53,093 nt of DNA from Nemertoderma westbladi (Eukaryota; Xenacoelomorpha; Nemertodermatida; Nemertodermatidae). The position numbers and the translations under genes are program-made. The notes under the pieces are model-generated. The model had not been told where the DNA came from, made no database searches, and was given only the letters and a program-made list of their open reading frames with translations. Positions within the stretch are counted from its first letter, which is position 1; every line of letters begins with the position of its first letter. The stretch is from contig JAUCBJ010005942.1 of the NCBI GenBank assembly GCA_032718475.1, forward strand, positions 1 to 53,093, given 5' to 3'. Shown here piece after piece: positions 52,531 to 53,093 of the stretch.

Positions 52531-53093
52531 ACTTGTCTTGTATTTGCATCCACCAACCCGCGTTCTCCTAACTACAGGACTGCATCCATCTACCTAATAG
52601 CATCTCCACTCATCCTTGTAATATGTTGACCAATAACTGAGCATTATTAAAAATGTATCCAATTTTGGAACTGTGTTAATTATGTTTGGATCAATTAAAA
52701 TCACACTTCTTAAAGGAAATCACTTGAACTAATTAATAACTATAATGGGATGGGGTATGGGGATTACAGCTGTATAATTTTTAAGCATAATTATTTAAAT
52801 CTTATTCTAGAAAATAATTAATTTCCATGAAAGGACTCACTGGTAATGACGTTCTTACTGTAATTAACATAATTAACTGCTTTTATATTTGCTTTTCGAA
52901 GGCCACACGTAAATTATGCTTGGGAAATTTCTAAACTTTTGCCAAACAACATGTGTAGGAAGTTTGGTTAGATTTTAGCGAGGTAAATACGGCTAGCAGC
53001 CATGTGTTAACTGTATAAATTATTACTGAATGTAGTAGGCCACGGTAGGATTTATCGTAACATTTTACATTTTCAGGAAATACCAAGTCAAAG
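52531..53093. other. TTLL5 intron 8, nothing recognised
   Basis: No element or certain exon. A TTTTCAG lies at 53070-53076, near the window edge, but the following codons do not look like TTLL5. Confidence 0.45.

Noticed and set aside
53070-53093. TTLL5 exon 9 start after TTTTCAG at the window edge
   Set aside because: The phase would fit, but the codons (W-K-Y-Q-V-K) do not resemble the Cys-Asp-Ala-Pro-type sequence expected after SPSL, and only 17 bases are visible.

Overview
This is eukaryotic, almost certainly animal, nuclear DNA. It is AT-rich, has spliced genes with GT-AG introns, and is crowded with transposons and tandem arrays. The two host-type proteins both point to a metazoan: a Vasa-like DEAD-box helicase with CCHC zinc knuckles (a combination found in many invertebrates and absent from vertebrate Vasa), and a tubulin polyglutamylase of the TTLL5 type. 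A marine invertebrate, perhaps a deuterostome, is plausible, but the sequence does not settle the phylum.

Layout. 1-5964: a nearly complete LTR retrotransposon with one undisrupted gag-pol frame; only the first bases of its 5' LTR lie outside the window. 5965-9436: intergenic DNA with a LINE tail fragment, minisatellites and a SINE-like piece. 9437-11938: an intronless Vasa-like helicase whose zinc-knuckle region has been expanded by 189-base internal duplications. 11939-27294: no host gene. This stretch holds a CATGTAC-rich satellite, a 47-base repeat, a hAT-type MITE with a perfect 8-base target duplication, a LINE graveyard (18850-23643) in which a 1,624-base inverted LINE insertion is tandemly duplicated, and a foldback element with another MITE nested in it. 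27295 to the right edge: a TTLL5-like gene on the + strand. Eight coding exons were reconstructed with consistent phases, giving 383 residues plus two bases; the 3' part lies beyond the window.

The TTLL5 introns hold most of the rest: a 5'-truncated LINE and a foldback element (intron 1); a 63-base satellite invaded by a LINE, plus a MITE (intron 2); an 18-base satellite and a tRNA-like SINE (intron 3); a 31-base array (intron 4); a LINE C-terminal relic (intron 5); a decayed hAT transposon with a nested MITE and a 2.4-kb GGTAC-type satellite (intron 6); a 36-base array, a Penelope-like endonuclease fragment and a LINE tail (intron 7); and a MITE (intron 8).

The most unusual signal is that several of these tandem duplications copy splice signals of the TTLL5 gene itself. 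The exon 8 donor is present four times, the exon 5 donor twice, a branch-point-like motif recurs through the array that abuts exon 5, and the branch-point region of exon 7 is doubled. Other points of interest are the intronless Vasa-like gene, the tandemly duplicated twin-primed LINE, and a MITE family with asymmetric hairpin tips present in four recognisable copies. The two host genes have no evident functional link; helicase and polyglutamylase are simply neighbours.
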